Part shown: positions 47,001 through 58,759 of the stretch, piece after piece
How positions within the stretch are numbered: the first letter of the stretch is position 1
Layout: each line of letters begins with the position of its first letter
Origin: Calliphora vicina
Lineage: Eukaryota; Arthropoda; Insecta; Diptera; Calliphoridae
NCBI RefSeq assembly: GCF_958450345.1
Contig: NC_088781.1
Location: 70,319,240-70,383,239 of the forward strand
Direction: 5' to 3'
Length of the DNA stretch: 64,000 bases
Notes under the pieces: generated by a model
Told to the model about the DNA's origin: nothing
Database searches by the model: none
The model's input: only the letters and a program-made list of their open reading frames with translations
Program-made: the position numbers and the translations under genes

Positions 47001-50000
47001 TTTTTGTTCACCATGAATTGACAACAGTAAACAAATATATGTTTGTGGCAACCATATTTATGATGAATAATTTTATCATAATATGTTGTTCTCAGATTAT
47101 GATAAGCCTTAAGCCGAGATCAACATAATATGATAAGTCCTTCATCATATGAATGGTTGTCACAAACATATATATGTTTACTGTAACCATATATATGGTT
47201 GTTACAACATACAACAACATTATTGCTTATTTGAATTCATAATTTTTATAATAAGTTTTTTTAATTACATTTATACAAATAATTGTTAATTGCCTGTAAG
47301 GATAATTTTCCATAGGCTAATAAATAATAAATAAATAAATAAAATCATGTGAATCATAAATTAACCATATTATGGTTACCACAATCATGTAAATGGTTAC
47401 TGTGACTATAATATAGTTAAAAAACTTGTAACAATATTGAAATGGTTACAGTAACCATGCCCAACTATATTTTTTCTCTGCGTGTATTTGTTGGTTTTGA
47501 AGAAAATATTAATATTTTCAAAAAACTCAATAACAATTACCACTAGACCCAGCATATGTTGGAAGACAAACCAAAATCACTTTTTTCTGTGAGCCGGCCT
47601 AATGAACATATACATACACAGAAAAAAATATTTATTAAACCGTTTCAATTCAAATATTTATCACATATTGAACTGGTTTCAATTATTTCATAATTGAATC
47701 AAGTATTCATGTGCTCAAAAACAAAATTTTCTGATATTTTCTATTGAATTTTGAGTTTTGAATTTGATAATTGAACATATAATTTTCGTTATTGGTTGAA
47801 CTTTAAATACAAAAAATATTGAATAAATAATTTTCGTAATTGAAAACAAATTTTTGTTATTTTTTGTTTTTTCAATTACGAAAATTATCTATTCAATAAT
47901 TTTTGTATTTAAAGTTCAACCAATAACGAAAATTATATTTTCAATTATCAAAATTATCAAATTAAAAACTCAAAATTCAATAGAAAATATCAGAAAATTT
48001 TGTTTTTGAGTACATGAATACTTGATTCAATTATGAAATAATAGAAACCAGTACCTCGTTTCTGTATTGTATGTGAGAAACTTTTCATTCGAAACATTTA
48101 TAAACTTCCTGTTAAACACAGGGCGAGTATTAGTAAATCGTTAACTGTGTCTGTACTTTTAATGTATTCAGTTTAAACATTACCTAAGTCATCCTGTTAA
48201 AAACTGAATGACTACAAGAATTTTTAAATTTTTTTCGATGTGAAAACTTCTCACAATTTACAGAAACGTAGTACAGTTCAATATGTAATAAATGTTTGAA
48301 TTGAAATATAGTTTTTTCTGTGTATTAGACATGTTAAAGCTTAATATTCATTAATATTATTTGTTATATTTAGTGTCTGTGGATCCTAATCTACTGTGCC
48401 CAGAGTGTTGAATTCTTAATGATCGGACGGTTTTTAGGTGGTTTTACAGGAGGTGGATGTTATGTTGTTTTTCCCCTTTTCATAAGTGAAATTGCTGATC
48501 CTAAGTGAGTCGTTTGGTATATTGTTTTCTTTTAAGTAGTATAGTTTTATTTGATTTGTATTTTTCTTTTAGCATCCGAGGAACTCTGTCAGCAATGCTA
48601 ATGTTGTCAGTTAATTTTGGAATTCTAACTGGTTTTATACTCTCTTCACATTTGGATTATCATCTTATACCATTTTTGACGATATCATTGCCAATAATTT
48701 ACTTGGTTGGTTCGTATTTCTTTCCAGAAACGCCACAGCATCTTTTGCGCAAGAAAAAATATGAAGATGCTGAAAAGTCATATCAATTTTACCGTAATTG
48801 TAAAAGTGATCATAAGTCCCAGTGCGACAATGCTTTTGACAACTTTAAATCAAACATTGAAGATAAAAATCAACAAACCTCTTTATCATATCGAGATTTT
48901 GGTACGTATTTTTACAGTATCTTTGACTAATAAGTAACTCTTTAAAATTACACCACGCTCGGGTTCAATCGGTTAATATCAAGAGTGCAATTTTCTTTAA
49001 ACATCACGTTTTAGATACATATGGTCAATTCACAAGGTCTCTTATCATGTCATATTGTCATAATGTCCATATATTTCACAATGGTTTTTATTGCTTTTCA
49101 AGCAAAAAATGTCCTAAAATAATACTACTCTGTATGCTATATTTATTGTGTTATCGTAACCAAGCTGAAGAGATCTGCGCCGAATGCCTAAGAGTCAGTT
49201 AAGCCGAGCCGCACAGTGGTTCAGAAACGTATTTTTTTTTGGCAATAATTCGGTATCTCGGGAACTATTAGAGGTATTATTACGAAATTTGGTTGGAGCT
49301 GAGGTGTTTTCGAGTTAACTTGCAGTTGTTCAGTTTCTTTGGGGTAATGGGGGACAACAAATGTTGGTTTGAGTAAAAAAATTTTTTTACTATCGGTAAT
49401 TAACGTCACAGTAGGCAGTTTTCTAAAAAAACTCAGTTTTTGGAACACATTTTCTCTGTTTCAGGAATTTCGGTATTTGAAAATAAAAAATTTCAAAAAT
49501 TATAATGCCATTGATTTAAGGACATTTGAGTCTATATTAGTTCCATGTGAGCCGCCGAATCGTGATATATTAGCACATTATGACAATATGACTGATAAGA
49601 GACCTTGTGAATTAACCAATAGTATATTTGGATTTTACTGCATTTTGTTTATATTTTTGCTGCATGTAACATAAAGCGTTATACTTTAACACATAATAAA
49701 TTAGGTACCAAAATTATTACATATTTCTCCTTTCATGAGAGCTGCCCTAGGAAAGTTTGGCTTTTTTAAAACTGTCTACTTTGTGGTCTAAGACATTTCA
49801 TGTTTAAAGTACTCTAAATATCTAAGATATTGAACATTTTAGAATTGCACTTTTACACTTTATTGTTTTTGAATATCCCCTAGATAGTTGTTTATAACTG
49901 TATCCGATTAACTACCGTATGAAATATTGTCCATAATTTTTGTACCTAAAAATAATTATTACATTTTTAGTAAATTTATGCGAGAAAAAAAGCTACTCTA

Positions 50001-53000
50001 GAAAAATTAACTTGATTTTTAAATTTTCTTAAAAAATATGTATTAAAAATGGCTAAAAACTATAATATTGTTGCATTACCATCATTTACTATTAGTACGG
50101 GCAGATTTAAGGACATTACAATAACAAAGGATAATAATTTTATCAGCACTTTTTGCTCTCATTCCGTTTTAATAATTTAGAAATAATTCGGAATTTCGTT
50201 ATGATTTCGGTGCCATAATAATTTTGATGGATGCTGGTAGTTTTTGAATGGATTTTTTTAAAATTTAACTAAAAGGTTAGACATTAAAGCTGTGTTAATT
50301 GATTCATTGTAGGTGACAGCATATGTATATTTGATGCTACCCAAACAAACACATGTGACCAGGGCAACCAAAAATATGTAATATCATATTTTTTGCTGTG
50401 CGTCGTTTCAGACAATTTTAAGAATTTTTTCACTAATTTGATAGTGCATATTTTGCTCTTTCTGCATATTTTAGCATAATTTGCGTTTAATTATTATTTA
50501 GTTTTCTTAATATAATTTTATTGTTTGTTTTGTAATTTTTAATTTTTATATTTTACTAATAGTAAACAATACTTAAAGAATTAAATGAAAATTTCAAAAT
50601 TGTATCCCTGTAGTCAGCCTAGAAACATATGTCTCTATGTCAACACTCTTTCTCTATCGACAATTGCACTAGTTCAAATGTCGACAACTTTCCTTTAAGC
50701 CTCAGTAGAGATACCTTAGCGGCAACAGTTCTAGTGTATTTCTGGTGACATTGTCAACGAACACGTCAATAGTTTGTTTTTATACCCTCCACCACCACCA
50801 CAAGTGGTGAATAAAGGTTTGTCATTCCGTTTGTAACATTGAGAAATATTCATCTGAGACCCAACAAAGTATATATATTATTGATCCTTATGAAATTCTA
50901 AGTCGATTGAGCCATGTCCGTCTGTCTGTCCGGTAGGCTTGCAAAAAAACAGTTTATTGTTGTACTAAGCAGTTTGATATTGAAAATCAGCATGAGTTAT
51001 GAACCAAAATGTGCGACAACCTAAAAAAAATGAATAATTATACCCTACACCACCATAGTGGGGAGGGTACAATGCGTTTGTGCAGATGTAACGTCCAAAA
51101 ATATTGGCCTACCACCTACCTTAAAGTATACCGATCGACTTAGAATCACTTTCTGAGTCGATTAAACGATGTCCGTCCGTCCGTCTGGCTAGTTGGCTGT
51201 CCATGTAAACCTTGTGCGCAGAGTACAGGTCGCAATTTTGAAGATATTTGGATAAAATTTGGTACATATAATTTTTTCGGCCCAAGGACCAAGCCTATTG
51301 GAACTGGCTGAAATCGGTGCATTATTTCACATAGCCCCCATACAAATGTCCTCTCGAAATTGGACTTTATCGGTCATAAATGTTTAATTTATATATGTAT
51401 CTACACAAATTTCGCTCCAAATAAGTTTTATATATGTATACAAAATTCATGTCACCAAATTTTGTTACGATCGGTCCATAATTAGTCATAGCTCCCATAT
51501 AGACCCGCTTCCGAAAATCGCTTTAACGTGCATAAATCTCTTTGGTATATACATAAAATTCAACGCAAAAAACTTGCATATAGACATAAATCATATGACC
51601 TAATTTCATGGTGATCGTTCCATAATTGGTCATAGCTCCCATATAAGGACCACTTCCAAAAATCACTCACGAATATAAATTATTGATATTTTAAAAGAAT
51701 AATGTTTTTGCTCATTTACTTGGTGTAGGGTATTATATGGTCGGGCTTGACCGACCAGACTTTCTTACTTGTTTTCACATATTTTTGGTTATTTGTGTAA
51801 ATATATTGCAGATAATTCCATAAAACTTTACACACGTTATTTTTATGATAAAAGGACTAACTCTGGTGAAAATTATAATAATCGGTCCATGATTTCTCTT
51901 ATCCCCCATACAAATTTCTTCCTGAAATATGGTTCTATGGACTATAAGTGCATACAGAATGGCAGTATCCATACAAAAATCAGCAAAACTAAGTTTCGTG
52001 CTAATAAAAATCACAACACTAAATTTTTTTTGGATCGGACCATAGCCCCAAAAATTAAGCATACATAAATATCTTATAAATATCGGTATTAAGTTGAAAT
52101 TCGTCATAAATAAAGCCCATATACCTAATTCTATGAAGATCGGCCCATAATTGGTTATAGCTCCCACATAAGGACCACTTCCGAAAAACACATTAACCTG
52201 CATAAATTTCTAAGAAAATATCAATAACAAACCAAAATTGTACACAGACCCGTAATTTATGTATATTTAAAAATCATTTACAGCTCTGGTATGTATATAA
52301 TATTATATGTTTTGTTATGATTATTAACAGTAAATGATAGTATTGAAACAATATTGTAGTTTATAGCCATTTGTAATAATTCTTTTTTCAAAATTTAAAA
52401 AATCAAACTGATTTTCTTAAACTTAAACGCATAATTTACCACCGTTTCTACTAAAAATGTGATAATTATCTTTACATACAAAAATATTAGACAAAATGAC
52501 ATATATTAGTTGACTGCGACCAAAAGAAAAATAAACACAGTGGTTTAAGATCACATAGCATACATAGCGTTGCATTTGTTATGGTCCTTTTAGTGGTGGA
52601 TTTGCTTTAAATTAAAATTATACTTATATGTATATTTTTTTCAATAATAAATACAGTCACAAAACCAGCCATCCAATCAATTATCACCGCCGCGGTTTTA
52701 CTATTTGTGAATCAATTCAGTGGAATTTTCGCTTTTGTAAATTACATGTCAAACATTTTTGCCGATTCTGGCAGCTCAATGGATCCCAATACCAGTACAA
52801 TAATAATGGGAGCTTTGCAAATTGCCGGAACATACGCCGCTACACTGCTAGTAGATACCTACGGACGTAAGATTTTAATGCTCTGGTCAACAGGAGGCAT
52901 GTCAGTGGGGTTGGCCATATTTGGTGCGTTTACATATTATTCAGGTATCGTTGATTTATCGGATTATTCGTTTGTACCACTTGTTTTGATGGGATTCGTG

Positions 53001-53365
53001 GTATTTGTTGGAAACATGGGAATGATTGCTTTAACATTTGTGGTTCTCGTTGAGATATTTCCCGCTAAGGTAAAAATATATAATAAATAATATATATATA
53101 ATATAATAGTTTATACTTATGTTTAGTTTTTAAATTTAAATAAATTTTATTTTTTCGTTTTCAGATACGATCGATTGCGGCATCTGTATCAATAACTACA
53201 TTAAGTTTGTTGGTATTTGCAATGCTCAAAATATTTCCCTTATTCATGGATTCCTTTGGCATATCAATAACAATGTGGTCCTGTTCCACAGTCTGTGCGT
53301 TCAGTTTTATATACCTGCTCATATTTTTAGTTGAAACTAAAGGCAAATCTATGGATTGTGATTAG
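43957..53365 (+). CDS. Tret1-like MFS sugar transporter, gene 2 (complete)
   Basis: Six exons: 43957-44053, 44119-44348, 48374-48504, 48573-48901, 52657-53069, 53165-53365. They sum to 1401 bp, 466 codons and TAG; each junction is GT-AG and in phase, which is strong support. The product is a 12-TM sugar porter at the plasma membrane, of the insect facilitated trehalose/hexose transporter type; substrate inferred. Family marks: GVGLGWLSPTL in TM1, IVGRK after TM2, GRFLGGFTGGG in TM4, RGTLSAM, PETPQHL (204-208), NQFSGIFAFVNYMSNIF in TM7, DTYGRKIL, LVEIFPAKIRS, and VETKGKS at 456-462. The usual family length is about 460-500 residues. It is a paralogue of gene 1, lying 28 kb downstream in the same direction. 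Introns 2 (4.0 kb) and 4 (3.8 kb) are filled with repeats. The start ATG is the first in frame and precedes a short polar N-terminus. Confidence 0.92.
44119..44348 (+). CDS. Gene 2 exon 2: TM1-TM3 start
   Basis: The acceptor at TTTCCAG (44112-44118) gives V-SILTFSHGVGLGWLSPTL, which suits TM1; an alternative AG at 44080-44085 would insert ~12 residues and is less likely. Reads to IVGRKLAIYFLALPHI before GTAAGT. Confidence 0.87.
44379..44420. repeat. TAGAGTGAC-type element tip
   Basis: CATTAGAGTGACTCAATTC resembles the end of the giant hairpin family (TA-GAGTGACA); no partner end found nearby. Low confidence. Confidence 0.3.
44735..45059. mobile_element. Transib-like MITE remnant (CTCAGTGGGG end), split by a mini-me-like repeat
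   Basis: Starts CTCAGTGGGGTAAAATC (heptamer mutated) and shares CCTGGTCCGATCGGGATAAA and GGAAAGCGCTC blocks with 8238-8838 and 30294-32736. It resumes after 45637 with degraded text up to about 46170 (CTCGAATAATCTTAGGCGTAGCC). Right terminus not found. Confidence 0.6.
45060..45637 (+). repeat. mini-me-like element (family 2)
   Basis: From CATAGTGGGGAGGGTATTACG through CAGAATCACTTTCTGAGTCG to the hairpin GGTCGGACTTGACCGACC and ATACTTTCTTACTTGTTTG. Lies in gene 2 intron 2 inside a Transib-like remnant. Confidence 0.75.
46250..47030. repeat. TTTAGCC-rich repeat
   Basis: TTTAGCC(C/T)TTTT words are dense at 46280-46400 and again at 46950-47005, with GGGCTAAAT text near both borders in opposite orientation. 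Probably the two ends of one element; the interior has no gene. Confidence 0.4.
47031..47470. repeat. Repeats with CAGTAAACA/GTTACTG and ACAACCAT words
   Basis: Inverted text such as ATATATGTTTGTGGCAACCAT near 47035 and its partner near 47155-47190, then further copies of ATGGTTAC(T/A)GT to 47470. Likely decayed foldback elements. Confidence 0.45.
47617..48322. mobile_element. Foldback element (CACAGAAAAAA ends, TA flanks), copy 2
   Basis: Left CACAGAAAAAAATATTTATT, right inverted CACAGAAAAAACTATATTTC; TA on both sides. Arms pair over more than 200 bp (TTTTGAGTTTTGAATTTGAT near 47751 versus 47950). Interrupted by the MITE at 48051-48274. It ends 51 bp before gene 2 exon 3. Confidence 0.8.
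48051..48274. mobile_element. Small MITE nested in a foldback element
   Basis: Left GTACCTCGTTTCTGTATTG, right inverted GTACTACGTTTCTGTAAATTG. The outer element text (AAACCAGT...TCAATATG) resumes across it. Confidence 0.7.
48374..48504 (+). CDS. Gene 2 exon 3: TM4
   Basis: 131 bp, CLWILIYCAQSVEFLMIGRF then LGGFTGGG and ISEIADP; splits an Asn codon at GTGAGT. Confidence 0.9.
48573..48901 (+). CDS. Gene 2 exon 4: TM5-TM6 and central loop
   Basis: Reads N-IRGTLSAMLML...FFPETPQHLLRKKKYEDAEK...SLSYRDF, ending in phase 1 at GTACGT. Covers what gene 1 encodes on two exons. Confidence 0.9.
49015..49630. mobile_element. Foldback element with GGTCAATTCACAAGGTCTC ends
   Basis: Left CAATTCACAAGGTCTCTTATC at ~49026, inverted at ~49595-49616; about 60 bp of each arm pair. 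A half copy lies at 32235-32345. Inside, CACAGTGGTTCAGAAAC at 49212 resembles a Transib-type tip. Confidence 0.65.
49631..50777. other. Intronic AT-rich DNA
   Basis: No gene or element ends recognised in this part of gene 2 intron 4. Confidence 0.4.
50778..52260 (+). repeat. mini-me-like element (family 3), split by a family 2 copy
   Basis: Starts TTTATACCCTCCACCACC, has CCATGTCCGTCTGTCTGTCC near 50912, and resumes at 51776 with GATCGGCCCATAATTGG and CCACTTCCGAAAAACAC units that match 17390-19263 inverted. The 3' end is unclear. Confidence 0.7.
51038..51775 (+). repeat. mini-me-like element (family 2), nested
   Basis: Complete: TTATACCCTACACCACC start with TAGTGGGGAGGGTA, CAGAATCACTTTCTGAGTCG, a short GTCC/GTCT tract (51170-51190), and the end GGTCGGGCTTGACCGACC then ACTTTCTTACTTGTTTT. 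Confidence 0.8.
52657..53069 (+). CDS. Gene 2 exon 5: TM7-TM10
   Basis: Begins after AATACAG, V-TKPAIQSIITAAVLLFVNQF...DTYGRKILML...LVEIFPAK, ending at GTAAAA in phase 0. Confidence 0.9.
53165..53365 (+). CDS. Gene 2 exon 6: TM11-TM12 and C-terminus
   Basis: Begins after CGTTTTCAG, IRSIAASVSITT...FLVETKGKSMDCD, then TAG. Confidence 0.9.
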   Translation: MRSIAASVSITTLSLLVFAMLKIFPLFMDSFGISITMWSCSTVCAFSFIYLLIFLVETKGKSMDCD

Positions 53366-53480
53366 AAGCGGAAAATATAAATATTACAAATTTACTTTAA
53401 TTATTAAGTTAATTGTGAATAATACAGATTAGTTTAAATTATATACCAAAGAGTAAATATATTAGGTATAAAATATAATA

Positions 53481-53486
53481 AATAAA
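53481..53486 (+). terminator. Poly(A) signal of gene 2
   Basis: AATAAA about 115 bp after the stop codon, in an AT-rich 3' flank. Confidence 0.5.
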
Positions 53487-54394
53487 ATGCAAAATGAAAA
53501 TGATCTAAGAAGATCTTAATTGCAATGTGATGCAGAAATTATTACTCTTGCCCATATTATACACCATTACAATATTGTAACTAGAAAATTTCTTAAATGA
53601 CAATAAATCCAAAATAAAGCCAAGCTGTGGGAAAGTGCATTTTGAATCGCCCTGCTCGCGTAGATTTATGAATAAATATTTTATATAGGGTTTATTTTGG
53701 GGTAGGGTTATTTATGGCACGATCCTCGTAGTAGAAAGATCTAGTTTCTGATATGCTTTAAAGAATAATTAGAACTAATTTGTGCAAAATTGTATTAGGA
53801 TTACCGCATACTCAACCTATCTATGACTGCTCAAACAGTATTCCGGAGGGACATTTTTATGGGGGCCCTATCGTGTTTCCAACAGACAGGCGGACGGACA
53901 TAGCTAGATCGTATTAGAATCTTATGAGGACCCAGCATATACATACATATATGTATACTAATGTGGGTCGGCGACAAATATTTTGATGTGTTACAAACGG
54001 AATGAAAAAATCTATATAGCCCCATGTTTTTTTATGGTGGGTATAAAGAATGCAAGCGTTCTCATGTATCAATTCTGTTTTGTTGGAGTCCATAGAGTAT
54101 GGAAATATTTATAGTTTTCCAAATAATAAATTTGTTTTTTATCATTAAAACTTCACCTAACTCAATAATTTTTTATTTACTTACGTGTTTTGGAGAACAT
54201 CTTTAGTATGATTTTTCACAAAAATAAGTTTTTGTAAAAAAGTGCATTTTTTGGACCGTAACACAACCATTTACAAAAAAAAAATCCAAAAAGAAAATCA
54301 ATTTTAAAACAGCATAAGTACTAAGTTTTAATCGAAACTATCGACCTTGTAAGCGCAAAGTTTGTATACACTCCCCGAAATATTTATAAGACCA
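53487..54394. other. Intergenic DNA with a mini-me-like fragment
   Basis: 53830-54050 on the minus strand is a degraded mini-me-like start (CATTCCGTTTGTAACAC, CATAAGATTC, CGGACATAGCTAGAT-type core with GTCC tract near 53885-53900). Otherwise AT-rich. Confidence 0.5.
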
Positions 54395-55319
54395 TGTTAC
54401 GGTCTGTTTTGTGCCTGACGAGTCTACCAGCTAACTCAGTTGTTCCCAGGAATACCATTTTAAGCAATTTTGGAAAGAATATTAATGCCAAATTTTGTCG
54501 AAAATTTCTAAAATGTAGGATCGTGAAACCGGTGGGGAATAATATGTACGAATTAGAAGATCTGCAAGGCAAATCAATAGGTATATATCACTTAAAAGAT
54601 ATTAAAGTGTAATAATATAATACATCTAATTACAAACGGATACGTTTTTAAACCTGTGATAATATCATGAACTAGTGCAATATTAGGATAATGACACAAA
54701 TTATTATTAAATTTTTATTATAGTAATTATTACACATATATGTTAGTGTTGTCCTATACTGCCCTCGTACCTGATTTTATTTTTAGATTTAAAAACTGTC
54801 TGTGATAAAATGATAATAAGTGCAATATTAGGATTAAGAACAACAATTATAACTTAAAATATAGTATGTATTGAATGTTTGTATAGTCCTAATAGGTCAC
54901 TTGTACTTATTTGTTGTAGACTTTAAAATCGATCTGTGATATATATTCAAACCTATGAACCATGATGCCTGACGTGAATTCTAATTATATATAGTTTGTC
55001 TCTAAAAAGTTTATTTTCTTTAAAGAGAAATAATGTTTAATGAACTTACGGTGCAATGTCATCTGTAACGTTGTTTTTCACTCCAGTATATTATTGTAGA
55101 TATATCCGTATAAAACATCTTCAGGTACTTTTCAATAGATCCTCGTTGCAGTCTTCATAATGCTCAATTTGTTCTGGAAAATAGAGAAGTAACAAAGTAA
55201 TAATTTTTATAAATAATAGTTACATTAATACTTCCCGTGATTATTCAAGGTGATGACAAATGCAAATATCGCTAATGAATTTCATCAGTAATATTATTGC
55301 CCGGCTATAATCACTGAGA

Positions 55320-55700
55320 CTCGTTTCAGGGTGTGGGAGTTCCCCACGTTGAATATTTTTGTATATACCCGCACACCGTCCCCTCAGCCTTCATCTGCGA
55401 GACCGGAGTTTTGTTGCGGGGGGTAGGGAAACGAACCACAAACCCCTACATTTGTCTGGCAACAGGAAAAAAATTTTTCGTGGGGGGACCTTAGACAGAT
55501 CAGTCGGGAGAGTAGCTAAGGCACCTATTGCCACCGATTCCCTCATTATTTAATTAGGGAGGGGCCAAATTATGATTGGAGCCACCACTCCATGCCCAAA
55601 TCCCAGTGGATTTCAAATATTTATATTTTATTTATATAGGGAGGGGCTAAATTGTAATTGGAGCCACCACTCCATGCCCAAGTCCCAGTGGATTTATTCA
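55320..55700 (+). repeat. GC-rich block and 57-bp tandem duplication in the LTR
   Basis: 55320-55550 is unusually GC-rich for this window (GTGTGGGAGTTCCCCAC, GGGGGGTAGGG). 55556-55612 is repeated at 55638-55695 (AGGGAGGGGC, GGAGCCACCACTCC, CCCAGTGGATTT) with few changes. It could be a structured RNA or regulatory part; no function can be assigned. Confidence 0.7.
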
Positions 55701-56393
55701 AATTCAATTACCTGAAAGAAAAAGAGAAAAATTGATTTATAAATATGAAAAAAACATGTAAAGGAACGATACTTACATATACCTGGAGAGTCTTCATCCA
55801 AAATTTGGGTTCCAAAAGCTCCTAAAAATAAAGAAAAAGAATAAAATAATTAATGTTATTATACTTACCAGCGACTAATAATACTACAACGTGTAGTGGA
55901 CAGCTGATGTTTGTTTATGTGAGTACCAAAGCTATGTTCAATAAGCATAAGAAAGTAGTACGAAAAAACAACAGAGTCGTATTTTCATTCAATATTAGTT
56001 ATATTTAAAATTTAAATTTATGCAAATTTGAATAATGAATGAAACCATATTTACTATCTAAAATTTCTGATAGCCTGTTATTAGAGAGGTTTGGATATAT
56101 GAATCATAGGGAAAAGGCTGGAGGATGAAAAGTATGGTTAGGAAGGAATTAACCGCGAAAATTATTCCTTAAATAAGTGAAGAATATAAATCTATTAGTG
56201 CGGGAAGATATTTAATTTTATATTATTTATAATTTTTGAGAAACAGAGCGGGAAAATTTTATATGAATATATATACGATAGGAGAAAAAAGTGTACATAA
56301 TATGGTTTTAATATTACCTAAGGATCGGCGGGAAAATTGGATAGCGGAGAAAATAAATTTGAAATACATATGTAGATATAATAGAAAAAAAGG

Positions 56394-56401
56394 TATAAAA
56401 G
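56394..56401 (+). promoter_or_regulatory. Candidate TATA box of the LTR
   Basis: TATAAAAG in the second half of the LTR, with purine-rich text (GAGAGCAG) about 30 bp downstream. If used, transcripts would start near 56425 and carry a ~1.4-kb R-U5. Inference only. Confidence 0.35.
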
Positions 56402-57818
56402 AAGGAAAAATTAAGTTTTGAGAGCAGAAGAAAATTGAAAAGTGTCAGTATCTATTGTGTTAGTAACGATCAAAAGAAGAAAACCGCAGGAGCAAAAGAA
56501 AAGTTAAAATAAATTAATTTTATGAAATAATAAAGTTAATAATTAAAAAAAGAAAAAACTGAAGGCTATAAATTTAAAATAACTCTAAAATTTACACGCA
56601 AAAGAGAACAAAAATAAAACCTGGCTATTACCTTGTTAATTGGAAGAAAGGCTCAAAGCGGTGCCCAACACATTAATCCAAGGGAACAAAATTTGAGAGG
56701 AGTAGCCAGGTAATTTGTACAAGTTTAAATTTAAATTCATCGAAGAATTGAATAATTTGGTGGTGTTTAAAATAACAAAAAAAAAAACAGGGCATGATTA
56801 TAAAGAAGCATCTATTACATATATGCAGTAAGGTCTTTTAAGACGAGCGTTGATAATATAAATAAAAATAAGCCCTACAGAAAAAAAGTGGAAAAACGAA
56901 AGATTTAAAAGAAAAATATTATAAGAAAATATAGATTAATTAATTTTTAAGAATAAGTGTGTGTTATTGTTAAAAACCTGTGTGCTTTCCGAGAGTGTTA
57001 ACTATGTGTATTTAAGTGTTTAGTTATAGAATATAATTAGGTCAAGAAAAAAAAAAGAAATTATAAAAAAATTTAGTATAGGTATATCTATAACGATTGT
57101 TTAAATAAAAAGAAAGTTGAAAGATAATTTAGGGCTCAAATTAAAATAATAAAAAGTTAAAAATTTAAAACGTTTAGGCATGAACGACTTCAGGGAGCTC
57201 CTTTAAGTGTAGGTTTTATGCAAAGAGAATAAAGGAAATTTCTAATTTGAGTTTTAAATAGTTAAAGAAAAAAAAAAAAAAAGGTAAATAAAACAGTTCA
57301 AAAAATAGTTATAGATCTACTTATATTAGAAACAACTAAATAGAAAAAAAATAGATATATAAGAATTAAAACTAAGATTTGATATTGGTGTAGTTTAAGA
57401 ACTTTATTTGAATTTTTTTTAGTATGTTAGTTGTAAGTTTATATTTAGGTAAAATTAATAAAATAAATTATAAATTAGATTAATCATATATAATCAAAAA
57501 TGATTGGCTAATTATTTAAAATCTTGGCAATGATGAACAGGTGAGTGTGTGAGTTCGGTGGTGCGGGAATAGGGTCATAGAAAAGAAAAAAAGTTAGAGG
57601 AATAGATATTATGACATGGTTGGGAGGGCGATTAAAAGGACTAACATCTGTCCTAAGATTATAATGTGGCATGTGTATAATGTTTGTAGTTTTGTTTGTT
57701 TTCATTTTTGTATTTTTTTTTTTTGTGTTGCTGTCAAGAAACTGACGAGAGGGTTGGGACCTCCTGGGAACAACTGAGTTAGCTGGTAGACTCGTCAGGC
57801 ACAAAACAGACCGTAACA

Positions 57819-58759
57819 TAAATGGCGCCCAATCTAAAATGACACTCTTGATGCATCTTAAATACAATAAGAGTTAATTAATTAGAACATGTATTGACAC
57901 CTAAACATGTAGCAATAGACCACTAAAAAACGTAAAATAGCCCAAATGGAAAACCGGTAAACATATGTGAATTTTTTGTAGCCTCTATATTGGAAAGAAA
58001 GAAAGAGTAGTATAAAATTGAAGCATGTGAATTACGATTTTCTAAATAGATACTTACAGAGAGGATCAATAGCTTAGCAGCTTAGTGTACTGTTTTAAAT
58101 GTATTGTGTCCAATCTGATATTTTTGTGTAAAGTTTCTAGTGATTAGGTTTTTGTGAGAGTGATGATGTTCAATAGCCTCTTGATGATTTGTGTAAGGTA
58201 TGTTGTATTTGACATCAGTTACTGTATGTTGTAATCTCATTCTGGTCCTATATAGAATGATGTATAACAAACCACAAGCCGCATATCCGATAGTCAAAGT
58301 AATTTGAATTAATGCCACATAATAAATCTTAGTTTTTGATTAGATCCGCACAACTATCACATCCGTTCGTCATTGCCAGACACTATATAAAAGAAAACAG
58401 ATTAAGTCAAATATTTTCAAATACAATTTCTATTAAAAAGTAACTATATATTATAATTTTATTAATTTATTATATTTTTATTTGTATTTTATTATATATC
58501 AGTTTTTTATCTTTACTATTGTTAGTGTTAGAGATTATTTAGAAATTTATATATTTTTTTTATAGCAATTATTATTTTTACCCTTTATATATTTTTTATT
58601 TAAGTTAATATAGTGTGTTCATTTTAAAATATAATAGTTTAATAGAAAATTCATTATTATATTTTTTTTGCATTGAATCGTTCTTTTTTTTTATTTAACT
58701 TACGTTTTGTTTTTGAGGATTAATTGTAATCGAATATAAAAAGTTATCAGTGTGAGACT
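57819..58759 (+). other. Primer-binding site and leader of the retrotransposon
   Basis: TGGCGCCCAA begins at 57823, four bases after the LTR end. Ten bases match the primer-binding site complementary to the 3' end of tRNA-Lys as in Osvaldo and other Gypsy-type elements; after that the match weakens. The rest is an AT-rich leader of ~0.9 kb. A 78-codon antisense frame (58082-58318) is probably chance. Confidence 0.65.

Larger units (their letters stand above)
54395..57818 (+). repeat. 5' LTR (3.42 kb) with 57-bp terminal inverted repeats
   Basis: Starts TGTTACGGTCTG and ends CAGACCGTAACA. The first 57 bp (54395-54451) are the exact reverse complement of the last 57 bp (57762-57818). From 54451 on it is a direct repeat of 63364 onward, including the last 53 codons of pol (54453-54612). 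The middle is very A/T-rich except for a GC-rich block at 55320-55560. Confidence 0.85.

Noticed and set aside
58082..58318. 78-codon antisense frame with a hydrophobic stretch in the retrotransposon leader
   Set aside because: Antisense to the element, short, and not followed by any env-like frame; probably chance.
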